From NCBI GenBank assembly GCA_963632245.1, contig CAVGTF010000007.1, forward strand, positions 1-35,575: a DNA stretch of 35,575 nucleotides, written 5' to 3'. Positions within the stretch are counted from its first letter, which is position 1. Each line of letters opens with the position of its first letter. The stretch is from UBA1724 sp963632245. GTDB taxonomy: Bacteria; Verrucomicrobiota; Lentisphaeria; Oligosphaerales; Oligosphaeraceae. A program made the position numbers and the translations under genes. Positions 9,401 through 15,027 of this stretch are shown piece by piece. The notes under the pieces were generated by a model. That model searched no databases, was not told the origin of the DNA, and was given only the letters and a program-made list of their open reading frames with translations.

Positions 9401-10936
9401 GGTGAGTTCGGGGAAGGACTCCTCGGCGGAACGCCACATTTGGGAATCGGCGGTCACTTCCAGCGGGCGTGGAAGCACCTGCAGGGGCAGGGCGACAGTT
9501 CCCGAGGCGAAGCGGCTGTCTGCCGGGGTGTATTCCAGGAGCAGGCGGGTCTCGCCGGCATGGAGTCCCGTGAGCTCGCTGTCAGAGACGCCCAGGAGCT
9601 CGGGATCCTCGGCAACGATGGTCCAATTGGCGAGCTCCTGATCGCTGGAGAGCTTCCAGGGCTGTGTGCGTCCGAAGTAGAGTGGCGCGGGCAGGGAGAG
9701 CTCCACTACCGCGTTGGCGGGGGAGTCGGCTGAGTAGCAGCCCAGGGAGGGTTCTTGGCCCTCGGGGACCAGTGGCGCGCCGGTGGCATCCTGGGTGGGG
9801 GCGTCTTCTGGGGGGAGCATACCGCGGCCGACGAGGCAGGAGCCCCGTCCTAGTCGGAAATCGGATTCCTCGGGGGATCGGAAGCACGGGAAGAGGTGTG
9901 AGGGGCGGTTGTCGTTGACATCCACGCCATTTTCGCCGGCGTTTTCGGTCTCCAGGAGCATTCCGCCCTGGGCGAAGGTGCCGGGGAATCCGCCGGCCTC
10001 GGTGGCGGTGTGGAGGACCTCGGTTCCGGCATCGGCCAGGATGCTCTGGGAGTGTCCCTGGCTACCCCAGACTACGGAGGAATACACCGCGGTGGAGCCC
10101 TTCAGGTAGAGTGCGCTTCCAGCATCCCGTGAGGCGCTGCCGGCGAAGGTGCAGAAGGCGAGGGCGCCCGTGGCGTCTTTTGCGGAGGAGAGTGCGCCGC
10201 CGGCGCGGGTGTCCTGGGAGGAGCCGTTGTCCAAGAAGAGTGAGGAGGAGACCTTCGCGTCGCCCTGGGAGAGGTGGATTCCGCCGCCCTGGTCCGTGGC
10301 GGTGTTCACCGCAAAGAGACACTGTTCCACGCGCACCGGTCCCCGCGTGAAGACGCCGCCGCCCCGCACGGCGTGGTTTCCCGTGAACTCACACTGCCGG
10401 ACCACGTATTGACCATTCAGGTATGCGCCGCCGCCCTCGCCGGGATGCGAAGTGGAGTCCTCGGCGCCGAAGGCGTTTCCCCCTAGCACCGTCAGGCCAT
10501 CCAGCTCCGTGGGACGCGTCGCCTCCGAAGCGCCATCCAGCAGTGTCCCGCCGCAGCCCGCCGGCATGCGCAGGATGGTCTCTCCCGCGAATTCCCAGCT
10601 CTCCACAACGCCATTGCCATCGCGATCCATACGCTTGCGGTCGTCGGCACTCGTCTCGTCGCCAAAGAAGCCCCCGCGCACCGAGACCCCGGGACGCAAT
10701 ACATACCCCGATTCCGGAGAGATCTCGCCCTCCAACGTAGCGGGCTCGTAACGTCCCGCCGCAATCCAGATCTCGTCCCCCGCACGGGAGACCGCCAATG
10801 CACGCTCCAGGGTTCCGAAGGCAGTCGCCCAGGAACGCCCCCCGCTTTCGTCATTCCCCGTGGTCGAGACATGCCAGATCGTCCCGAACAGCGAATACCC
10901 AACCAACATTAGAAGCACAAACAGCTGACGAAACAT
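6452..10936 (-). CDS. Large secreted beta-helix protein with MBG-like repeats
   Basis: A 1494-residue exported protein of unknown role, probably an adhesin or surface/exopolymer protein. Residues 1-18 form a signal peptide (MFRQLFVLLMLVGYSLFG). Residues about 20-400 look like a right-handed parallel beta-helix of the polymorphic outer-membrane protein type: GGGAYLNGQ, GGGVFTRG, GGGIHLSQ and similar turns. The middle holds about five MBG-like beta-sandwich repeats marked by a G-x-x-x-P-E-F/I core (YGAANPEIPY, HGELDPEFTW, YGDPIPEFTY, WGEEVPEFTC). The last 250 residues return to beta-helix-like texture. There is no autotransporter barrel and no recognisable sorting tail, so how it is retained is unclear. 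The start ATG at 10936 has GGAGGG ten bases upstream. It stands alone with its own promoter and terminator. Confidence 0.8.
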   Translation of the reverse strand: MFRQLFVLLMLVGYSLFGTIWHVSTTGNDESGGRSWATAFGTLERALAVSRAGDEIWIAAGRYEPATLEGEISPESGYVLRPGVSVRGGFFGDETSADDRKRMDRDGNGVVESWEFAGETILRMPAGCGGTLLDGASEATRPTELDGLTVLGGNAFGAEDSTSHPGEGGGAYLNGQYVVRQCEFTGNHAVRGGGVFTRGPVRVEQCLFAVNTATDQGGGIHLSQGDAKVSSSLFLDNGSSQDTRAGGALSSAKDATGALAFCTFAGSASRDAGSALYLKGSTAVYSSVVWGSQGHSQSILADAGTEVLHTATEAGGFPGTFAQGGMLLETENAGENGVDVNDNRPSHLFPCFRSPEESDFRLGRGSCLVGRGMLPPEDAPTQDATGAPLVPEGQEPSLGCYSADSPANAVVELSLPAPLYFGRTQPWKLSSDQELANWTIVAEDPELLGVSDSELTGLHAGETRLLLEYTPADSRFASGTVALPLQVLPRPLEVTADSQMWRSAEESFPELTWSLTAGSLLEGHFLSGALKAYTALRSVSDDDGAISYHTIRQGSLQVMPEDYSRDYQIRFREGLLTVIKGASGQDDDGGSGSQGGDGVLIPGEDGISLISELIYGEPLSGETQLEGEILLSENGESVPGTFSWEQEGETLPCGLYELTWIFTPEDESLPQISGTLPVTIQERTLRIVPYVLQRPYGAANPEIPYILQNFAPDEDESVLTRRPVLGCNATTTSTAGEYPIILKEDGEAPNYRFVLEESYLTVEPIALDILVQSATKVHGELDPEFTWSAKAGCPIPDEVLPIQITRDPGESSGKYALHAVTANTNYMIRNNSAYLQIQGVTPVLHHATTTPMKPFQTIREIPIDYAMKDPETGEVVPGTLTIHSKYEPYLDTPLTCVPTTIYYYFTPDDSDYYVSPVGIDVKYSMERTTLVAKADDLTITYGDPIPEFTYTVLEGEMIPGVPLNSGFMLREISGNTPTPLPVGQYVIMEGDSRYLIDGHFHSYPYYGRQKSGILTVEKRTAYLIVDDKEYTWGEEVPEFTCHFALDEEGLEPVWEDLFPYLEYEYHLGETGASGKATISITGVLSNHNWNLKVVPGTLTCNPKTLTPQWPEDLHLRFWEDPPTLLTISADPAELPAGTTSFSTNSEVYVPHEHEYSTGEYHLTPNDEGYINEKSYKDFYEWEEPGVHDICLSSDSTGDYRFRWDTSVSGKITIGAETILLTDSTSTMTEGRTFTRKLYKSSDDPDPEEHVFTVGKDVFSDLYVATRNLIPGGTLWIDGDMGVLGDERFELEIEDSATIRKIYSPYWDTSVTILPKITAYVRDLNLYGVELKNALYCKTLHVAEDCIFRNMVFVSPSSNSDNSPIAVTFRKCSFDRETWRNVIENGPDEKYALRIDGHLPGSGIDLTLEDCHFHWVQEEVGGYNIYFRCFYYYALCDPTEESQVTLMRNLINWPLDLTSCTFTGWQEDDPEILKTHFIPAYEDDPVIRYLLPETE

Positions 10937-10991
10937 GATTCCTTGACCCTCCTTTCCACAATGGGGACTCCCAAATACACAAAAAACGCTC

Positions 10992-11008
10992 CGCCTGGAC
11001 TTCAGGCG
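10992..11008 (-). other. Leader hairpin of the beta-helix/MBG gene
   Basis: Perfect CGCCTG / CAGGCG stem with a five-base loop in the 5' untranslated region. Read on the minus strand it is followed, after five bases, by TTTTTT, so it could act as a weak attenuator. Confidence 0.4.
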
Positions 11009-11016
11009 ACGCCACT

Positions 11017-11044
11017 ACCATAGCGGGGGGATTCTTTAAGGCAA
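11017..11044 (-). promoter_or_regulatory. Promoter of the beta-helix/MBG gene
   Basis: On the minus strand, TTGCCT (11044-11039), a 16-base spacer and TATGGT (11022-11017) make a reasonable housekeeping promoter about 80 bases upstream of the ATG. Confidence 0.5.
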
Positions 11045-11060
11045 GGCATAACCACAAGAA

Positions 11061-11097
11061 GCATAGGAAGTTATGATTTCTTCATAACTTCCTGTGC
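11061..11097. other. Long hairpin in the divergent intergenic region
   Basis: A 12-base perfect inverted repeat (11065-11076 against 11082-11093, AGGAAGTTATGA) extends to 16 pairs with one wobble. It lies between the two divergent promoters and 16 bases before a plus-strand terminator. Confidence 0.6.
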
Positions 11098-11112
11098 GAA
11101 TTAGGAATGAAG

Positions 11113-11141
11113 AATGAGGAATGACCTTATTCCTCATTTTT
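11113..11141 (+). terminator. Orphan plus-strand terminator upstream of the ArsR-type gene
   Basis: AATGAGGAAT and its complement (11113-11122, 11129-11138) around a six-base loop, followed by TTT. It has the form of an intrinsic terminator on the plus strand, yet no plus-strand gene precedes it. It may end a short RNA that includes the 11061-11097 hairpin. Confidence 0.55.
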
Positions 11142-11164
11142 CTTGTATTTCCCCCGCTTCCCCA

Positions 11165-11213
11165 TTGCAATCCGCATTGGCGTGTGTATATTCAACAAGT
11201 GAACGAGTTCTCA
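11165..11213 (+). promoter_or_regulatory. Promoter and operator of the ArsR-type gene
   Basis: TTGCAA (11165-11170), a 16-base spacer and TATATT (11187-11192) form a good promoter with an expected start near 11199. The imperfect palindrome TGAACGAGTTCTCA (11200-11213) covers that start. Its TGA-N8-TCA form matches operators of the ArsR/SmtB family, so autorepression is likely. Confidence 0.65.
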
Positions 11214-11231
11214 ACTGTAAAACGATCAGAC

Positions 11232-11597
11232 ATGAAGGATAGCGAGTGCGGGTGCACCCAGTTGCACGAAGAGGTAGTGGCGGATGTCCGGGAAAGGATG
11301 TCCCCCAAGGAAGAGTACATCCAGATGGCGGTGCTCTTCAAACTCTGTGGTGACGGCACCCGGGCGCAACTCCTCCACGCTCTCTTCCTCCGCGGAAACG
11401 AGGGACTCTGCGTTTGCGACCTGGCAGAATTGCTGGGCGTGACAAAGTCCGCCGTTTCCCACCAGTTGAAGATCCTCCGTCTCGCGAATCTCGTGAAAGG
11501 AAGACGGGAAGGTCAGAATGTGTACTACACCCTGGCCGACGGTCACGTGAAGGCCATCATCCACACGGGATTCCAACACATTCACGACGAGGACTAG
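11232..11597 (+). CDS. ArsR/SmtB-family metal-sensing repressor
   Basis: Winged-helix repressor of 121 residues, expected to leave DNA when it binds metal. It has an N-terminal CGC pair (C6, C8), the alpha-3 metal box LCVCDL (C60, C62, D63), the recognition helix KSAVSHQLKIL (72-82) and the alpha-5 site D103-x-H105-x10-H116-x2-D119. Both classic sensor sites therefore seem present, as in CadC/ZiaR-type proteins that sense Zn, Cd or Pb. The ATG at 11232 has no Shine-Dalgarno site; an in-frame GTG at 11199 is an alternative but coincides with the expected transcription start. It is followed by a terminator, then the repeated non-coding region and feoAB. Which metal it senses cannot be told from sequence. 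Confidence 0.9.
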   Translation: MKDSECGCTQLHEEVVADVRERMSPKEEYIQMAVLFKLCGDGTRAQLLHALFLRGNEGLCVCDLAELLGVTKSAVSHQLKILRLANLVKGRREGQNVYYTLADGHVKAIIHTGFQHIHDED

Positions 11598-11650
11598 CTC
11601 CTCGTCGTTACAGCCATTTCTTGGCGGCTTGCACGCCGCCGGTTTTTCTT
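11584..11650 (+). terminator. Double hairpin terminator of the ArsR-type gene
   Basis: A nine-pair hairpin (11584-11592 / 11600-11608) encloses the stop codon. A second hairpin, GGCGGC-ttgcac-GCCGCC (11623-11640), is followed by TTTTT at 11643-11647. Confidence 0.75.
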
Positions 11651-11661
11651 TCCTTGAAAGG

Positions 11662-11675
11662 TGAGCAGTCGTTCA
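11662..11675 (+). promoter_or_regulatory. Operator-like palindrome 1
   Basis: TGAGCAGTCGTTCA, TGA-N8-TCA form, just after the repressor's terminator. No -10/-35 pair is evident beside it. Confidence 0.5.
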
Positions 11676-11707
11676 TTTCTTTGATCCTTCGGGAACCCAA
11701 ATCCATT

Positions 11708-11751
11708 CCTTTCCGACGGTTTGTTGTGTGTTGTTTCCCGTCGTAGAAAGG
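11708..11751 (+). ncRNA. TG-loop hairpin 1
   Basis: Stem CCTTTCCGACGG (11708-11719) pairs with CCGTCG-ta-GAAAGG (11738-11751), with a two-base bulge. The 18-base loop contains TTTGTTGTGTGTTGTTT, a mirror repeat made only of T and G. Confidence 0.65.
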
Positions 11752-11793
11752 GTAGGAACCCCAGGAGAAAAAGAATCGGAGCGGTTGCTGCCG

Positions 11794-11836
11794 GGCGGAA
11801 GGACGCTGTCCTCCCGCCGGATTTTCTTTTTTAGAG
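11794..11836 (+). terminator. Terminator after unit 1
   Basis: GGCGG-a-AGGAC (11794-11804) pairs with GTCCT-c-CCGCC (11808-11818) with one mismatch, followed by ATTTTCTTTTTT. Confidence 0.65.
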
Positions 11837-11839
11837 AGA

Positions 11840-11853
11840 TGAATAGTCGCTCA
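11840..11853 (+). promoter_or_regulatory. Operator-like palindrome 2
   Basis: TGAATAGTCGCTCA, then AACTCTTGAAAA. The right half overlaps a second small palindrome, TCAActcTTGA. Confidence 0.5.
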
Positions 11854-11872
11854 ACTCTTGAAAAGAGAAGCG

Positions 11873-11921
11873 CCCCCGCTTCGCCGGTTTTGTTGTGTGT
11901 TGTTTTCCGGCGGGGGGGGGG
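11873..11921 (+). ncRNA. TG-loop hairpin 2
   Basis: A stem of 15 positions (11873-11887 against 11907-11921) has 14 pairs, two of them G-T; its inner part is CGCCGG / CCGGCG-like. The loop is TTTTGTTGTGTGTTGTTTT. The 3' arm includes a run of 11 G (11912-11922), a tract prone to length change. Confidence 0.65.
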
Positions 11922-12002
11922 GAGTTTTCGTTGGAGAGAGTGAGTGGCGCTCGAGCTGGCGAGGTAGTGTGTGCTTCGTCTGCTTTTTCCTTCCCGAAGA
12001 GA

Positions 12003-12016
12003 TGAGTATTCGTTCA
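12003..12016 (+). promoter_or_regulatory. Operator-like palindrome 3
   Basis: TGAGTATTCGTTCA, then AACTCTTGAAAC; TTCAA-ctc-TTGAA is a further perfect small palindrome. A T tract (CTTTTTCC) precedes it, but only a weak hairpin does. Confidence 0.5.
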
Positions 12017-12039
12017 ACTCTTGAAACAGGAAGGAACCG

Positions 12040-12093
12040 CCTCTCCCCCCGCGCTGGTTTGTTGTGTGTTGTTTTCCAGTGTGGGGGGAGGGG
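12040..12093 (+). ncRNA. TG-loop hairpin 3
   Basis: An 18-pair stem with no mismatch (12040-12057 against 12076-12093), including three G-T pairs that are pairs only if the plus strand is the RNA. The 18-base loop is TTTGTTGTGTGTTGTTTT. The stem sequence differs from hairpins 1 and 2. Confidence 0.7.
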
Positions 12094-12136
12094 TGTCCTC
12101 TCACCCTTCTTTTCTTTTCTTTTTCCCTTTCCTTTA

Positions 12137-12170
12137 GGCGGATTTTGTTGGATCTGCCGGCTTTCTTTTG
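12137..12170 (+). terminator. Terminator after unit 3
   Basis: GGCGGAT (12137-12143) pairs with ATCTGCC (12152-12158) with one wobble, followed by CTTTCTTTT. Confidence 0.5.
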
Positions 12171-12179
12171 CCCATTGAG

Positions 12180-12193
12180 TGAGTATTCGCTCA
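12180..12193 (+). promoter_or_regulatory. Operator-like palindrome 4, upstream of feoA
   Basis: TGAGTATTCGCTCA, then AACTTTTTGATT, 122 bases before the feoA start. It is well placed to control feoAB, although no strong -10/-35 pair is visible nearby. Confidence 0.5.
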
Positions 12194-12231
12194 ACTTTTT
12201 GATTTTTTTTAGCCTTTGTTTTCATTGTTAT

Positions 12232-12294
12232 CCCCTGTTTGGGGGAGTTTTAGGAGTCTGAGAGGACGGATTTTAACCCCTCTCTTAGTTTTTT
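12232..12294 (+). promoter_or_regulatory. feoA leader with terminator-like hairpin (possible attenuator)
   Basis: Two hairpins lie in the feoA leader: CCCC-loop-GGGG (12232-12244), then CTGAGAGG (12258-12265) pairing with CCTCTC-tt-AG (12279-12288) and followed at once by TTTTTT (12289-12294). The second has the form of an intrinsic terminator only about 20 bases before the feoA start, suggesting premature termination as a control point. Confidence 0.5.
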
Positions 12295-12315
12295 AGCAAG
12301 AAAGGAGCAGAAACC

Positions 12316-12657
12316 ATGTCTCATGGAAAATGCAATTGTGGCTGCGGTGGGGATGGTCCTTCCACGCCGAAGTCCTACCAGGTGGAGTCCGCGTTGAAAG
12401 AAGGCGCGGTGGTACCTCTGACGCAGTTGCCGTTAGGCGGCTGTGGTGATGTGACGGAGATGGATCTTCCGTTGCGTGCGCGTCAGAAGCTTTCGGATGT
12501 CGGGTTGATTCCCGGTGCCCGTGTGGCTTTGGAGGCCTTCTCCCCCTTGCATTCCCTGTGCCGTGTCCGTATCATGGGTGCCAGCCTTGCCATCAGCAGC
12601 AAGGACGCCTCCCGTATGTTTGTCCGTGTCGTTAAGCTCTCTGGAGGTGTGGCATGA
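12316..12657 (+). CDS. feoA: FeoA-domain ferrous iron transport protein
   Basis: Small cytoplasmic SH3-like protein needed for FeoB-dependent Fe(II) uptake. The 113 residues comprise a FeoA core from about residue 35 (VVPLTQLPLGGCGDVTEM, LPLRARQKLSDVGLIPGARV, VRIMGASLAIS) and an N-terminal extension of about 30 residues starting with a Cys-rich CNCGCGG stretch (C6, C8, C10) not found in typical FeoA of 75-85 residues. The start is well set: AAAGGAG seven bases before the ATG. The stop overlaps the feoB start as ATGA, so the two are coupled. Confidence 0.92.
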   Translation: MSHGKCNCGCGGDGPSTPKSYQVESALKEGAVVPLTQLPLGGCGDVTEMDLPLRARQKLSDVGLIPGARVALEAFSPLHSLCRVRIMGASLAISSKDASRMFVRVVKLSGGVA

Positions 12658-14957
12658 AACCGATCCGTATTGCCCTTGTAGGCAACCCCAACTGTGGCAA
12701 GACCTGCATTTTCAATGGTCTGACTGGTGCCCGCCAGCACGTGGGCAACTATCCCGGCGTGACCGTGGAGAGCAAGAGTGGCCGGTTCATTCTGGACGGC
12801 CGTGATGTGGAGCTGGTGGACCTCCCCGGCATCTACACCCTCTCTTCCCACTCCCCGGAGGAGAAGGTGGTTTTCCAGGAGCTCACCGGCAAGGCCACTC
12901 GCCCCGATCTGATCCTGAATGTCATTGACTCCTCGGTGCCGGAGCGTTCCTTCTACTTGACCAGCCAGCTGGCCAGCCTGGGCATCCCCACGCTGTTGGT
13001 GCTCAATATGTCCGATGAGGCCGACCGCAAGCGCATCCACTTCAACCATAAGCAGATGGAGGAGTTCTTCGGCGTGCACGTGGTCCGCACCGTGGGCCGT
13101 ACCGCCGAGGGTGTGCGTCCTTTGATCGAGGCGCTTTCCGTCTTCCTGCACTACGGCATGGAGAAATCCCCCGTGACCCTGGGCTATGGCGAGGAAGTGG
13201 AGCGCGAGATCGCCGCGCTGTTGCCCCAGGTCCAGAAGGCGATGCCCGAGGACTTGGCTTCCGAGAGCGCCCGTTTTCTGACCATCAAGCTGCTGGAGCG
13301 CGATACCACCGTGGAGGCCCTCCCCGGCGTCAAGGACCTGGTGCCCGCTGCCAAGGAGGCCCTGACCCGCATTGGCGATACCGGTGACGGCACCAGTCTG
13401 GCCGTCAAGCGCTTCGCCATGCTCTCCGAATTCGCCGCCAAGGCGATTGTCCAGGGCGAGAAGGAGAACCGTGAGCGCGGCTTCAAGGTGGACAAGGTCC
13501 TCACCAGCCCCTGGCTCGGCATCCCCATCTTCCTGGCCATCATCTATCTGACCTTCTGGTTCACCTTCACTCTCGGCGATCCCTTCATGGGATGGATCGA
13601 GGACGGCTTCGGGTGGCTCTCCGATCTGGTGAAGAATGTGTGGCCCGACGGCAAGGCGGAGTACTTCCGCGACCTGGTCACCGACGGCATCATCGGCGGT
13701 GTGGGTGGCGTGCTGGTCTTCCTGCCCAACATCGTTTTGCTCTTCATCGCCATCGTCCTGCTCGAGGACTCCGGGTACATGGCGCGCGCCGCGTTCGTGA
13801 TGGACGGACTCATGCGGAAGTTTGGACTCCACGGACGCTCCTTCGTGCCCCTCGTTATGGGCTTCGGCTGCAATGTGCCCGCCATCATGGCCACCCGCAC
13901 CATCGAGTCCCAGCGCGACCGCCGCACCACCATCATGGTGCTCCCTGCCATGAGCTGCGGCGCCCGTCTGCCCATCTACGCACTGGTCATCCCCGTCTTC
14001 TTCACCGGAACCACCCGCTCCCTCGTGATGTTCGGGCTCTATGTCCTGGGCGTGGTCGTGGCACTCATCGCCGCCCGCATCATGAAGTCCACTCTCTTCA
14101 AGGGTGACGACGAGACCTTCCTCATGGAGCTGCCTCCCTACCGCATGCCTACCTTCCGCAGCCTGGTGATGCATGTCTGGGACCGCGCGAAGATGTATCT
14201 GCACAAGGCAGGAACCATCATCCTGTTCACCTCCATCGTCCTCTACTTCTTCAATACCCTTCCTGCCAAGACCGAGTTCTCCAAGGACTACGACAAGGAG
14301 ATCGCCGCCGTCCAGGAGACCATTGATGGCCTGGAGGCCTCCATCCCCGCTGACAACGAGGCCGTCGCCGCCGTGAAGGAGACCCTCGAGTCTGACGAGG
14401 AGGCCGATCCCGCCGAGGTCATCGATGCCGCCATCGCCGAGGCAACCGCCAAGGGTGACGAGGGCATCGCCACCGTGGGATACCTGAATATCCTGAAGGG
14501 CATCCAGGAGAAGGAGGGCGAGATCGCGACTCTCGAAAACGAGCGCCAGGCCGAGACCATGGACTACACCATCTCCGGACGCATCGGACACGCGCTGCAG
14601 CCCCTCTTCGCTCCCATCGGATTCGACGACAAGCTGGTCACAGCATCCCTCGCTGGATTGGCAGCCAAGGAGGTCTTCGTCTCCCAGCTCGGTATCCTCT
14701 ATGCCGAGGGCGAGGCCGACGAGGAGTCCGAGGGACTGCGCGCTCAGCTGCGCGCCCACTACACCGCCCTCCAGGGCGTCTGCATCATGATCTTCAGCCT
14801 GCTCTCCATCCCCTGCTTCGCCACCCTGGCCGTCATCAAGCGCGAGCTGAACTCCTGGAAGTGGCTTGCCTACGAGTGCATCGGACTCTTCGCCATAGCA
14901 TACCTGCTCACCATGATCGTCTACCAGGTGGGCCGCGCCATGGGATGGGGCTGCTAG
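12654..14957 (+). CDS. feoB: Ferrous iron transporter FeoB
   Basis: Inner-membrane Fe(II) transporter of 767 residues with an N-terminal GTPase domain. G1 is GNPNCGKT (about 10-17), G2 GVTVE, G3 DLPG and G4 NMSD (about 118-121). A helical GDI region follows, then the membrane domain with two Gate-type segments (MGFGCNVPAIMATRT and the later FxxxCFATLAVIKREL part). Unusual is an insertion of about 100 residues (roughly 537-635) between membrane helices, acidic, Ala-rich and predicted to be a coiled coil (KEIAAVQETIDGLEAS, EKEGEIATLENERQAE), where most FeoB have 20-30 residues. It overlaps feoA by four bases. Confidence 0.96.
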   Translation: MKPIRIALVGNPNCGKTCIFNGLTGARQHVGNYPGVTVESKSGRFILDGRDVELVDLPGIYTLSSHSPEEKVVFQELTGKATRPDLILNVIDSSVPERSFYLTSQLASLGIPTLLVLNMSDEADRKRIHFNHKQMEEFFGVHVVRTVGRTAEGVRPLIEALSVFLHYGMEKSPVTLGYGEEVEREIAALLPQVQKAMPEDLASESARFLTIKLLERDTTVEALPGVKDLVPAAKEALTRIGDTGDGTSLAVKRFAMLSEFAAKAIVQGEKENRERGFKVDKVLTSPWLGIPIFLAIIYLTFWFTFTLGDPFMGWIEDGFGWLSDLVKNVWPDGKAEYFRDLVTDGIIGGVGGVLVFLPNIVLLFIAIVLLEDSGYMARAAFVMDGLMRKFGLHGRSFVPLVMGFGCNVPAIMATRTIESQRDRRTTIMVLPAMSCGARLPIYALVIPVFFTGTTRSLVMFGLYVLGVVVALIAARIMKSTLFKGDDETFLMELPPYRMPTFRSLVMHVWDRAKMYLHKAGTIILFTSIVLYFFNTLPAKTEFSKDYDKEIAAVQETIDGLEASIPADNEAVAAVKETLESDEEADPAEVIDAAIAEATAKGDEGIATVGYLNILKGIQEKEGEIATLENERQAETMDYTISGRIGHALQPLFAPIGFDDKLVTASLAGLAAKEVFVSQLGILYAEGEADEESEGLRAQLRAHYTALQGVCIMIFSLLSIPCFATLAVIKRELNSWKWLAYECIGLFAIAYLLTMIVYQVGRAMGWGC

Positions 14958-15027
14958 AAGAGGATTTCGTCTCAAAGTCAGTCAACTCACAACCAAACCC
15001 CTAACCCCAAAAAAGGAACCTACAAGC

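Larger units (their letters stand above)
11651..12200 (+). repeat. Three tandem ~170-base units plus a partial fourth
   Basis: Non-coding stretch between the repressor and feoA. Each unit has a pyrimidine tract, a TGA-N8-TCA palindrome usually followed by AACTCTTGA, 30-45 variable bases, and a hairpin with an invariant TG-only loop. Palindromes begin at 11662, 11840, 12003 and 12180, giving unit lengths of 178, 163 and 177. The fourth unit is cut after the palindrome and runs into the feoA leader. Open frames here are low-complexity and share no codon-like conservation, so I call no protein. Confidence 0.75.

Noticed and set aside
11651..12200. CRISPR array
   Set aside because: Units are about 170 bases with diverged interiors, there are no short identical repeats with unique spacers, and no cas genes are present.
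11673..12225. Minus-strand frames of 173 and 124 residues in the repressor-feoA spacer
   Set aside because: They are Lys/Arg/Ser/Pro low complexity, cross the tandem repeats in different frames and have no start signals; G-T pairs in the hairpins support a plus-strand RNA instead.
12180..12315. Known riboswitch (for example NiCo) before feoA
   Set aside because: I could not fit the conserved core of any riboswitch I know; only the terminator-like hairpin is supported.
12483..14975. 830-residue open frame on the minus strand
   Set aside because: Antisense shadow of feoB, rich in Gly, His, Asp and Glu as expected from reverse-complemented GC-rich codons.
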